Position numbers and translations under genes: made by a program. The notes under the pieces are model-generated. The model saw nothing but the letters and a program-made list of their open reading frames with translations, did not search any database and was not told the DNA's origin. A DNA stretch of 64,000 nucleotides from contig LUCM01003774.1 of assembly GCA_008360955.1 (NCBI GenBank), forward strand, positions 58,633-122,632, written 5' to 3'. The first letter of the stretch is position 1. Each line of letters begins with the position of its first letter. Origin of the DNA: Fasciolopsis buskii (Eukaryota > Platyhelminthes > Trematoda > Plagiorchiida > Fasciolidae). Shown one piece after another: positions 10,864-22,800 of the stretch.

Positions 10864-12259
10864 CTATCGGAAGCCCGTCACAACTGATCCTACTGCAGAG
10901 GACAAAGAATCAGAAAGTTTAGTGAAACGTTGTCCCTCACTTGCGTCCAGGGCTACTGCACTAAAAGGACTCGAAAGGTTGTCATCGCACATCTAATCCC
11001 AGGGATATTTCCAATCCACTTAAAGGCGTGGTCGCTGTACCTCAAGTGCAACTAAAACATGCATTGAACCTATCGAAATGTACAGAATGCATCCATACCC
11101 TTCGTTGATTATTATTATTTTCCATGGTCAGTTTAGTTGATATTAAGGCCTCTTGTTGCACTGTTTATTCGATCAAATATGCATGAGTCCCTAAAAGGGG
11201 CAACATTCGTCGGCCTCTACATGACCAGTGGTATGTTGACAAATTATGGCGGCTGTCTTTTCCCACTTGGAAAGTCTCAAACCCCACAGCCCATCAGCCT
11301 CGAATTTGGTCGCCAGTACGTTCACCCAATCCTCCTTCTCAGTCCCCAGTTGTATTCCTCGATCTTGCAGAGAAAGACGAGGGAATTCAACATCACGGTT
11401 TCATGATAAACCGCAGTTTTTATTTTGGAACTGATATCCAAGGTTAATGATAGACAAAGTAAATTCAGAACGAAAGATGCCCACAAACAACTCCCTAAGA
11501 GAACAACCATCTACTGCATTCATACATCCCTCTTCGTCACTTCTCATCAAGGAGTCATCTTGATTTTCGGTTCATCTCCCTGCATAACAACCTTACGAAA
11601 CTATATTGTCCCATATTTAGTGATAAGACTAACGTCGACAGACAATTTACTAACCGAATCGAACTGCAGTTTGGGTGCGTAGTGTTGTTTCCCTCGGAGC
11701 TTAATGTTTGTGAGCAATTTCCAGATTTGCAATCCATTCAGTCTATTTTTCTAATTGTACTGATGTTAAACGACAATTCTTTTGACTGAAATATATGCGT
11801 GCATGTTTGGAAAACTCGCCGAAATACAAGCACAGACACGACTTCTTCATATCGAACTCTTCGAACAGAACACCTAAATAACCAAGTGAAGCCAGAAAAC
11901 CATAACGCATGCTAACCAACTATACACCCCATGGTCGCTAATCAAGAATTGGGAAAATGTGCAGCCTAAACTGACGACCAGATATCATGTACCACGCGTA
12001 ACCTGAACTTATAGTGACAGCAAATCTAGACTGCCGTTGAAAAAATGAAGCTATCTTTCCTATATATGCCAGTAATGCACAGACATAAACATCCAACTAC
12101 AGTGAACATGTCAGATTTCGGAGAATTCCGCGAAATTTGGATGAGGCCTATTCAGCGAGCTGCATTTTACATCTCCAACGTCTGTAAAATTAACAATGGA
12201 GATTTTACTTTGAACGTGCACATTATCGTAATTTGAGTCGCAGTAATCAGGTCATAAAC
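10864..12259. other. No supported feature
   Basis: Only short frames typical of chance are seen on both strands. If the USP gene continues, small missing exons could lie here, but I could not find its His box. Confidence 0.4.
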
Positions 12260-12465
12260 TCAAAAAAACGTTTGCTCATCTTTTGGCACAGAAACACTTG
12301 CGCAACCCAACTGTTCAGTCACACTTGGACCAGAACTTTGCGTTGAACCTCTGTCACTATCCTGACAAAAGGATCTAAATTTATCCTTTAAATTTTGGTT
12401 ATTCCTAGTGCAAATTTCACGTGTTTCCACTTCAGAAATTTGTAGTTCATTAAGAGAAACTATAC

Positions 12466-12539
12466 CTGTAATCTTTAGGTCAAATATGTCATCCGCTATT
12501 GGGTCTTGCGTTAGATGTAAACACACCCGTACGTGTGAT
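12466..12539 (-). CDS. Candidate sixth exon of the USP gene
   Basis: A 74-base minus-strand segment begins after GCCAGTAAAG (intron side) and ends at ATTACAG|GTATAG. Its entry phase matches the end of the exon at 13369. It reads SHVRVCLHLTQDPIADDIF followed by DLKIT. The F-DL-I spacing after a cysteine resembles the USP zinc-ribbon entry (CxxC...F..F.DL.LPI), but the CxxC is reduced to CLHL, so zinc binding would be lost. If the donor is not used, the frame stays open to TGA at 12260 through a Ser/Glu-rich stretch ending KDEQTFF, which would truncate the enzyme before its His box. Confidence 0.35.
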
Positions 12540-13368
12540 CTTTACTGGCCTCAGGTTTAGGAAATAAACCGGGTATGGAAGTGGTCATATTCCTCTAGCT
12601 CTCTTGGCGTCTTTTATATATCTTCCCCAATGAAGCGACACATTGTTACCTCGAAGTAGGAAGCGGCATTTGTCGGTGCAGATGAACGGTCAAGTAAGCA
12701 GGGGTCGGATGGGGAAACAAACAGTTTTCAGTTCAAGGTCGTCGACGGGATCCTTCCTCCACTTTCCTGACAAGCCATTTGTGTGCACATGTACTGGAAA
12801 TGACAACTCGACTGATAACGAAATGTTTAAGATATAAACATCAAGCTCGGTAACTAGAACCCTATGAAAGCCTGTATTAGTTAAACTAGCCCGTCATGAA
12901 CCCGGGGGAAACGGCTGGGAGTCACAGTTCACTTTGTCAACATTGGTTGATCGAAATGGACTGGGAACACTGTCTACTGCTAAGTGTAAATAGTCTTACT
13001 ACAATAGCAAAATCAGAATTCCAATTAGTCTTGGTCGAGATTCTCTCTTAATTTTTCGCGAGGACATCGGAGCCCATAACCAGGATTCTGAGGGCCAATA
13101 GCCAAAACTTCGGTACATCTTCAAAATCATGAGCTACAGCAAATTCAATTTTTCAATGTTTCGAATGTGCCAAAACATTGCTCACATTTGAAAACGTGCA
13201 ATCACCGGGCCATGACAACCACTGGTCACTTGACGCTATTCACAATTTCGCAAACAGGATTCTTTTCAGAAGCTTTCAGCCAACTTACATGTTAGTATTT
13301 TGGGAAGCCTGATTTAGCAAAATATTTAGTTTTGTGACAGGAGTAGATGCATGTAGGACCACACCTAC

Positions 13369-13866
13369 CGGATTGCCGGGTGTGTTGGTTCCGATTCGAC
13401 GACATTCTTATCGTCAGATGAAGCTGGATCAATACAGATCAAAGCACAGGGTCGTTTGAATGTGGACCGTTTCTTCCCTCTCAGCTGTTTATTCCACGGT
13501 GATGAAAACCGTCTGGCTAATTCCGGAGGGGTAGCGAGTTTCCCCGTTTGACGCGTAGGTGAAAGCGACTTTTTGGCACTCTGCTCTCTCCAATCTCGTT
13601 GAATGGGCTCGGGGTTGTCTTTGGTGCTGGTTTTGTCTTTGTTGTCACAATTCTCGCCCTTATTGTTGTTGCTGTTGCTGCCGTTGCTACTGTGGGCGTT
13701 CGCTGATCGTACAGTGCTTTCTTGGGCTGAACAAATGGCACCATTCATTCCAATGGACTGCGTATTCTTGCTGAGAGTCGAATTCATTGTAGTGTCCCGG
13801 TTTTTCTTAATTTCCGAATGTAACATGTCCAAAAGGCAAGTTAGAAATTCTGTCGCGTCTTGTTGG
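13369..13866 (-). CDS. USP gene exon 5: QQDA helix plus Asn/Ser-rich insert
   Basis: 498 bases after acceptor ATTTACCCAG. It reads QQDATEFLTCLLDMLHSEIK at once, the conserved USP block following the Cys box. A low-complexity stretch of about 140 residues follows (Asn, Ser and Lys runs near SSNGSNSNNNKGENC, then a basic RGKKRSTFKR patch). A donor ATCCG|GTAGGT at 13369 keeps phase 2. If it were not used, the frame would stop two bases later (TAG 13367-13365). Disordered inserts inside the catalytic domain are common in USPs. Confidence 0.78.
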
Positions 13867-16800
13867 CTGGGTAAATGGATTCAATGAAAATTACAAAATT
13901 TGGGGTGACAAATTCAATAGCTTTTGAATTTCTGTGATTGGTTGACATCTCTTCGGACTGCAACTTTCATACACAAACCTCAGGTCATCTGGTCAATCCT
14001 ATACTCGAGAAACATCAGAATGGAGTTTCGCCTTCCTTAGAGCTAATCTATGGTATATATATATATACTCTAAGTTGCAGCATGGAGGGCAGACAGTCAG
14101 ACATAAAAATATCAATATCATATACTAGTCACTGGTAATTCTGTGCTATACAAAATTTTGAACTGATCTATAAATCCTCGACCTCGGCTGCATTCAAATT
14201 CGCTCATGGATGCCACTCAAGTTTTATTGCCAGTAGATCTACGAGGCTAAATCTAACAGAGTTCGGAAATTCCATTTAAGAATCATGGACTGGCCTCTCA
14301 CGTTGCACAATCACAGGACATCCACCACCCTAAGACCATATGCTGTTAAATTGCCGGTGGGGTCCATTATTAATGTCGAACCTCGAGCAAATAGATTTTT
14401 CACGTTTGAATTGATTCAATGAATGTAGGTTGGTTCGGAAATCTAGTGTAGACTTTTGCATACAATAAAAGCATGAGGAAGTGGATATATGCTGTGTAAC
14501 AATGTCCTTGGCGTTAACCACCTTAGACGCAACGAGGTTGCGGAGGTTAAAGAGAAGTCTGCATTAATTCTGAAAGCAATTTCGAGCCATAAGAAAACGA
14601 ATAATACTACCTAATCATTCTATTCATACTTTACGTGTACGAAAGAATTATACAGGTGAAATGTCTGCGCCTCAGCCAAATGTATTGACAAAATGGGAGT
14701 GAAATTGGTAAAGTAGATGACAGAAAAATTACAGATCTATGACAAAGTAAAAGAAGGCCTTCAGTTACATTTACTAGTTATCTTATCTAACTAATCGGTG
14801 CCCGAGCTAGATGAGATGTAGGATAGTTTTTATTACTTATTTATTCTCTAGGTGGTAGGCCGAAAGGGGACGAGAAAAAAGATAGGACCATTTAAATTAT
14901 CAAAATGTCGAAAAACCTGTCAGTCATTTCGACAAAGTTTTGTTATTAAACAACAGAATTTTACTTTTTCCTTGACCGATTCCTCGTCGGACTGCACTCT
15001 CAACGCGTAAACCTCAAGCCATTCGATCAACCTTGGACTCGGGGTGCACCAGGCTTAAGTTTAGCTCTCTGTGGAGCACACCGGTGGCACTGGCTCTCAG
15101 CACCACCTGAAAGGTTAAGGTGAAGAAACAAAGGCACTGGCTCATAGTTCCAGTCTTATCAACGAATCATACCAGCTGCGGCAAGCACTTAGATTGTCAC
15201 AGGATAATGTTAATAAGCTAACTGCCGAAAAATAAACGCGTTGTGTGAACAAATCATCGGCATTGTTGAAATACCCCGATTAAAGTAGGGAATTTGCGAA
15301 GTTGAATTATGATTGATGACCCCTAACTAGCCTCGAGAAACTTATACAAAATGTCTGTTTTTGTGATAAGATGGAGCTTAGGTACTTTGGGATAGAGCGT
15401 GTTAAAAAAATAGGTCACTTTACAGGGAAAGGTCCATTAAAATTCACTTATCAGCAGGAGGTGTATTGGAGCGAAAGAGCCAAAGTCTGCTCTTCTTCCT
15501 GTCGCTAAATCACCAAAGCAACAAGTTCACTTACTCTGATCCGGAATACTGCGACGTATTGCTACCCATATTGGACCGTATGTTCTCCACGTTTTTGTAC
15601 AGCTCCCGATGTGTGGCTTGTCTGGCCATATTTCGGAACAATTCTGACATGCCTAATCAGCAAGAGGAATGAGCATTTTGGTGAATCCGCCGTCAGGAAC
15701 ACTCCACACTATGACTATTATCTTTACTACTACTACTACTACTACTACTATTACTACTACTACTACTACTACTACTGTTTGCAATTATAAATAAATCATT
15801 AAAGTTCTTGCTTATTTCTTGTAAAGCATTTCCAAAACTGTTAGGTGTGAGCCACAGAAGATTGTAGGTTGCCAAGTGAAGAGGCGCTCAATGGCAGCAG
15901 AAGACGTAGAATACTAAATTTTCATCATCAGCAATCACAGAAATGGAAAAAAACTCTTCAGTATGTTGATCTTAAGTGAGGCTAAGCTGATAGCAGTTGC
16001 TGACTACTTGTAAACATATACTGCAGGGGCTTGACAAACACCATGGTGTCGACGAAAAAGGCCAAAGAAGAAAAAAACAAGTAGAATGAAGGTGTTTCTT
16101 CTTACTCCACACAGTTTGGTGTATCCAAAACTTATTGATTCGCTGCTTGGAGGACACAAGCTGTTCTGATAGGCAGCAAAGCTTTTGCATCAGTGACTTT
16201 GGTTCTGAAGTGTGACTCACGGCGTCCCTAAACACCTATGGCCAACAACTGATACGTCCCAATCAAAATGGCGAGAGGAAACAAACAACGCCAAAGCTGA
16301 AATTAAGTCTTTGTGGCTCAACCGCCACATTGCATCTTGCAGCTGCAGGCGATACGTGATAATGCAGTGTGAAGAGATAGACGACCAAGCACATGAAAAA
16401 CGTGTTTGAGTCATCAAAGTCAAGGCATAGCGATTAAATCCGTCGAAAGACTGTCTACATAAGTGACAATGCACCTCATCATTGTTTGCCCAATATTCTC
16501 ACCAGGCTCAAGTGCTTCCTTGAAGCCAACTGTGGGTAAACGCAGACAGTCATCAAGCGTCCTCAACGCGGGAGGCGTGGTCTCCCAAACGTAAGGTAGA
16601 CTATAGCAAGCTATGGCACTATATAACTTTCCGTTGCGGGAAGGTCGTATGTCAGACGGCCCCATTTTTATAGTAGGTTAAAGATGGCAGCGCAAGGTCA
16701 CAGTTCACGGTGCGATATTATTCCCAACACAACCTCTGGGTGTGATCAAGTTCCTGAGATGTACAGAGTTGTCGATTAAATTCAGCTGATGACCACAAAT

Positions 16801-19800
16801 GCGACCAATATAGATAAAGGCCCCTAGCAGTCTTATAGAAGGATCTTCCCATTTGCAAGCGCAAAGTAGATGCCGCATCTAAATTCTTCAATCACCAAAA
16901 GATCCAAAGTTTGTTAATTAGATATTTGCGTTATTGCTCAGCAAAGCGAAATCGTCCGCGTACTTTATGCAAAAACTATGTTCCTTGGGCGGAGTTCAAT
17001 TCCACCGTCTACTAGACCAGAGGAAGCCAACTGTAGGACATCTTGTTATAGAAAAATTGAGGACGAACGGAGATATAGGACCGAATTATCATGCTACACT
17101 AGGCACGGCGAAGGGTAGCAAAAGCGAGCGACTCCACGTATAACGGGACAAACAGGCCGGTAGTGACCAGGTGGATAAGGTCCTGGTGTTTGGAGGTGAA
17201 GGTCGCGGGTTCAAATCTTCCCACCGCCGGTCAACCTTTCCACTTGGCAGCCCTCTGATAACCGCGGCCCCCTTCCTGAAAAATGATGTATACTTCATTA
17301 AAAAATGAAGTAAAAGATAAAAAAATTAGTATGGAGAGAACAAGCCACTCACTTATCAACTAATCGTTAGGCTTTCTGCCCAGAGTTAGAATAGCATTTA
17401 TGCCCATGGGCCGGAAATTCGAGCGGATATGAGCTGTGGAAGGTTAGGCGAATTCCCCTCAAGAAAGAGTTCACGCAGGTGATGAATTCAGTCCGAACTG
17501 GTCGATATTTTGTGATTGTTTAGTCGTAGACTGGCTTTGGTCTGTGTCGCAAACGTCGATCATTGGATCAGTGAAGTGTATTTGCGTGTGCACGTTTACT
17601 TCACGTAAATGACTACGTCAGACAACAAACGCTCACAAATAGATTCGCGTATCTCCTAATGAGCTTCGATTCGGGTAACAGGTGGGATGAGCAATATAGA
17701 TCAGCTATTGGCGGGCGTTGACTATTCGCTCTATAGAAAGATTAAAATGCTGTCAGTCACTTCCAGTTAGCAATTTTAAGGACTTATCCTCATGAAAGAT
17801 AGGGATTTGAACCATATTACATGAAACAATGGTCCGTTGTCGAAAAACAGGTTGCCACACTTGGTCTGTCTTGTTCAATCATACTCCGCGTATTTCAGGA
17901 TCATGATTCGTGTTGGCTCTCTACAGTGAACTTAACGCTTCAGAAGCAGACACTGCCATCCCATCTTTCCAATACAATACTTCAAAGTTTTGTGGGGAAA
18001 CATAGTGTGCTACAACAAGCGTCAAATTACACGTTTTTTTCTGTATTCCAATCTTGAAAGCAGACGGGAACACAAATATCGATCACGACTCACTTGAAAA
18101 TAATTTTCCATTCTGGTTTGTACTGGGACTGTTGGTAAGTAGCGAGTACACGGACGGTGTGAACCGAAGACATTGAAAGATCACCGACATATAGCACTGT
18201 CAAGAAAGAGTGAAGAAACAAAGAAGGGATAGCCAGAGAAGGGAATCACAAAACATCATCTGGCGCATCAGACGATATTTATTCGTGAGCATGGAGTTCC
18301 AGGTAAAAGCATGATTGCAAACAAGATGCACCGACACGTGATAGTTCGCATCTGAGGTGGAAAACGTGATATTGATCTTATGATAACTGGTAAACAACAT
18401 GTTCCAATAGGTGTCTGTACGAATAAATGAATAAGTCTGTTGCGGAAAAGTCCTCATCCAAGACAGTCACATTTATTGCATTATGGGTCGCCGGATTCAA
18501 ATGTGCAGTTTTAGTCGGTGCTTATTCAGTCCCGAAACCCGGCGTCGTGTGGCTCATCATTTTTTTTCTAGATAAAGGTGATCAGCCTATAAGCAGGTTT
18601 ATTCAATAACGAGTGAGCGACTGAATAACTGTAACGAGAAATTTTTACATCGGTTATGGCTGATCAGTTAATCTAACAAAGAAATGGTAGGTTAGTACTA
18701 AATAAGTTGTTGGTAGATCAGTTCCCCAGTCTGCGGGCTCCGAAACTGCCATCAGGTGTCTTGATATGAAAATCTGAACGTTTCAACAAACTACATAACC
18801 GCGTTAACATGAATAGGTGCAGTTAGATGAAGATTCCAGTTACAAGAAGCAAACTTTACGTAGCGTTTGGTCCCCCTAGGAGCTAACACCACGGGGAAAT
18901 TAGCGTGATATCGAGTGATCAATGGACGAAAGCCTCATCAATAAAATAAACGACTAGATTATTCATTCATTTTGTTTTCTCTAATCGGTTGAACAAAACC
19001 CCCGGAGTGCTAAAGCGAGGGAAGCAGATTCAGGTTTTCGCAAGTGACATGAGCGAATTCTTTCGAGCGCAACATTAATCAATCCTCCATGGAAGCATGA
19101 ATGCATTCCGGATTAAACCCGGCTGGCACTACCGGTCTAGGTAAACTGACACCAAACGAACGCTTTATAAGGAGCACTAGAGACATTTGAATGTAGCGCT
19201 TCATACACAGCGATATGGTGGCACCTCAAAAGTTTTGTTATTCAAATGAAGTTTGGCTTTTCCGAGCGCAAACGTAATAGTGAGTCTTCTCCACCATCTA
19301 GAGTCCAGTGGATAGGGCGATCTTCCACCATAAGAAGGTTTGAATCTTTCTTTCCTTGAAGTAACCATGAAACTCAATCAATGGACACAAATCCTTCTGG
19401 TAGACAGAAAAGAAACCGCAAACACCGGTGGCTGATGGGCTGACTGACCTACTGGCCGACTAGCTAACTAGCTGGCTGGCTGACTCTTGTACTCAGTCCG
19501 CTCGCTTCTTCACTCGCTCATCCACTCATTCACGGATTAGTTCGATCTAAATAAGACGATTACTGTGCTCATTTATCAAATTTTGCTGACATATAGACTA
19601 CGTAAAAAGAGGAACAGAGAACTGTAAAGCCTTCCACAGAGTGTAAAAGAGGCCGTTGTTGGTTCAAGGCAGGCAAACCGTCAGCTGCTTAGATCATTTT
19701 GGTTACACTAAATGCTTTTCTATCAATGCCTGCGATGAGATGAATCATTTTTCAGGAATTAAACATGGAGGCAGCGTGGACCATCTCTGGTTGCCGATGA

Positions 19801-22800
19801 AGTGATCCCTGCGTAGACTTGCCCTGAGTCACGTTGCGAGCAGTATCTCATAACTCTCGATACCAAAGGAATGAACTGAAGTGCTTCAAGAAGGTGAAAA
19901 GACTGAGCAGAAGTACAGGATGTCACAACACAACGCGTCAGATCACAAATCACTAAGCCTGCAGAACGGAAAGTATTTTTGACAAGGTGCTAGTGCTAGT
20001 TTATGTTATTGGGTGGCATTGAATCTAACTCTCACCTATCGTGTTTAGGAAGATTGACGGGCAGTTGTGTCAGGCAGTTAATCGCAACCTAAAGGCCGCT
20101 GCACCATACGTTTCCAGTGTCCGCCGAAACACAAGAAGGAATGGTCCAAGGGAGTTCAAGAAAGTGACCCATTATGATCAACAGTTTTGTACGTAGCCAA
20201 GCTTTTCGCAGCTAATCGTAATGTGGTCGATCTGGCTCTATTGTGGGCGCATTTAAGGGGGCAAACCTGCCCGAAGTTCTTACTGGTGAAAAACAAGCAA
20301 TGGTCTGAGGACAGACCCAACATCTGATCTCCATTTCTCATAAAGCAGAATTGGAGACGAACAGTGCTTACTAGATGCCTCCAGCTCGAAGACAGTTGAC
20401 CTACTAGTGTTAAAACCCCCGACTTAAAAAATGCTATCAACCGATTCGCTTTACGTAGGAAGTTGTGTAACTTTTGTCACACAAACCTTTGATTGTACTA
20501 TGGTTCCAGTCTGCAGGCTTAAAAGTAGAGGCGAAAAACATTAGATCTGTTGGAAAGGTGATTGCTTAGTGTGTACACATCTGTATACTTCACTACACAC
20601 AGGCAACTGTTAACTAGGATGTAGCCGAGCAGTGCGATCTCAGCTCACTTATGAACACTAGCAACACCAGAAGCCGCAGTTTCGGGACCCTGAAGAAGTC
20701 ACAGGTCAAACTTCACAAAATATTTGAATGAGGGCATCTATCGAACCACGGAGCTGAAGTCTTGGCTGCAAGATATTTGTACTCAATGTGACAATAGTAA
20801 CGTTCTCCAGACCACAAGTACTTCTGTTGCCTAGCAGTTGTCTACATTAGTAAACATGACCAGTTTAAAAGAGCATCAGTGACAAAGAACAACAGCCGGC
20901 GAAAGCATATTGTGTAAGACAAAGATGTGGGGTTAAAGATTATGCAAAATAATGGGGCGGGACTTTCCTCGAGACATGAACACTAGTGCCATCGGCCGAA
21001 GTTTCAAATGTAAGTGGAAACCTGTGGGAAAAATAGGACTAGTGTATGAGATTGAAATAACGAGCATCTGCGCCTAACGTGATAGTGACAACATGCAATC
21101 CTCAAAGTGTGAAACCAGTTTTGTAAGAATTCCACCATTTCTTCGTTGTCCATATTATGATCTGGTGTATTGTTCAATCACCGTTTCATAGTGGACCTGT
21201 CCATTCGAGGATGGACTTCTAGCACTTGCACATTCAAGCACCACATATAAGGCGATCACCTTACACCACACGAGCCGCTGACCAGCTGATCAGTTCATCT
21301 GTCGCACCGGATAAATCTCGTCGGGTCGGTGCAACCCGACGCCGTTTCATGACCTGATTTGTTGATGGGCCGAACTCGCCAAGTCACAGGCGAATTTTTG
21401 TGGCATTTGATGGTGGGAACGCTGTTCAGGGGAAATCCATCACGTCCTCATCACCGTTGCTGCCTTTCTACGATCGAATCCACTTTCTTCACGATTGTTC
21501 ACCGGTCTGTTAACAATCCTGCTACTTGCAAAGTGGTACGCTTGGGTTAGTTTCTCTGCGTACTGGCGCTAAAATCGCAAAACTATTTCCACCCATCAGT
21601 GCACCGAAGATCCGTCTAAATGAATCAGTTTATCGTGCGACTACCGAGACCAACCTGACTACCAGTTACTAATCTGAATCTGTATTCTAAATTGAACTAA
21701 AGCTCCTTCCACCTTTAGTATCGTCGAAAACAAGAGAATAAGTAATAGCTCATTTATCAACTGGGAAGTAGCCATTAAAAGCAGGTGACAGAAATTAATA
21801 CCACACCAGTGTCGATGCTGATTGGTGTATGGTAATCTGTTGCCATTGGCCAGTCTGACCCTCAGAGAGACATTTGAATACTCAATTCACGTCTGATTCC
21901 ACTGTGACACAATAAGAAACTGGACAATGTGATGTGAACTTGCTGTTTCAAAAACGACTGACTAACCTTTTTTATCTTTTTGGTGGTAGGCGATTTTATT
22001 CACTTGAATGACGGTGATAAAGTGGAACAAGGATTTGCTAACAAAAAGTCAGAGGTTCCAGTTCCACCGTTCACTTCGGTGTATACGAGCAACCAGCTGT
22101 CGTCCAACTCTCTACCATACCTGATCTAGTGTGGCCCTATGTGGTTCTATGCTTCTCCAAGTTTCAGGGTTATATCTGTCCGTTCACTATTCTCTCTCTG
22201 AGTAGTGAGCCCTAGTGGTTACGAAGCATGCAACCTTCACTATAAGCGTCTCAAGCATGTGATTAAAAGACAGTTCTACCGACTTCCCCATCACTCCACC
22301 TTTATTCGATGTCATTGTTTAGGCAAGTTCGGATTTAATAAGCCAGTCTGAGGTATGGCAGACTTGTGCTAGTCATGTCAACAGCCGTTGATAACCGATC
22401 GGTAATGACCGTCAAAAATCCGAACAATTTAACCGGATGAGGTAAGACCACGACGCGGATAGCTTCAACTATGCTTTAATCCGCCATCGAGTATGCATAA
22501 TACCCCACATGAGTAAGAAAAACTTGCTGTTGTCCATCAAAAATAACAAGCGGCTATTTGCCATGCTAGCCATTTCCCAAGACTGGTGAGTAAATTTTGA
22601 TAGTTCATGCGCATCGTCTGGTTCAATGCTTACAGACTAGCTACGCCTTTTGCCAGATTCTGTGCAGAGTTAAAGTCAGTTCAAACGGCGTGGGAACAAG
22701 ACTGACAAGATGGCCAGAAGCACTAAGACGGCATCAATCGATGGGTCGACTGATTGACGAAGCCGTTCAAGACGGAATTCCTGAAACTGACTGAACCATA

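Noticed and set aside
15693..15875. Poly-Ser minus-strand frame as a protein
   Set aside because: It is the translation of the TAC microsatellite at 15725-15776.
17154..17230. Functional tRNA gene
   Set aside because: A and B boxes are present but the anticodon and T stems do not pair, and an A-tailed body follows.
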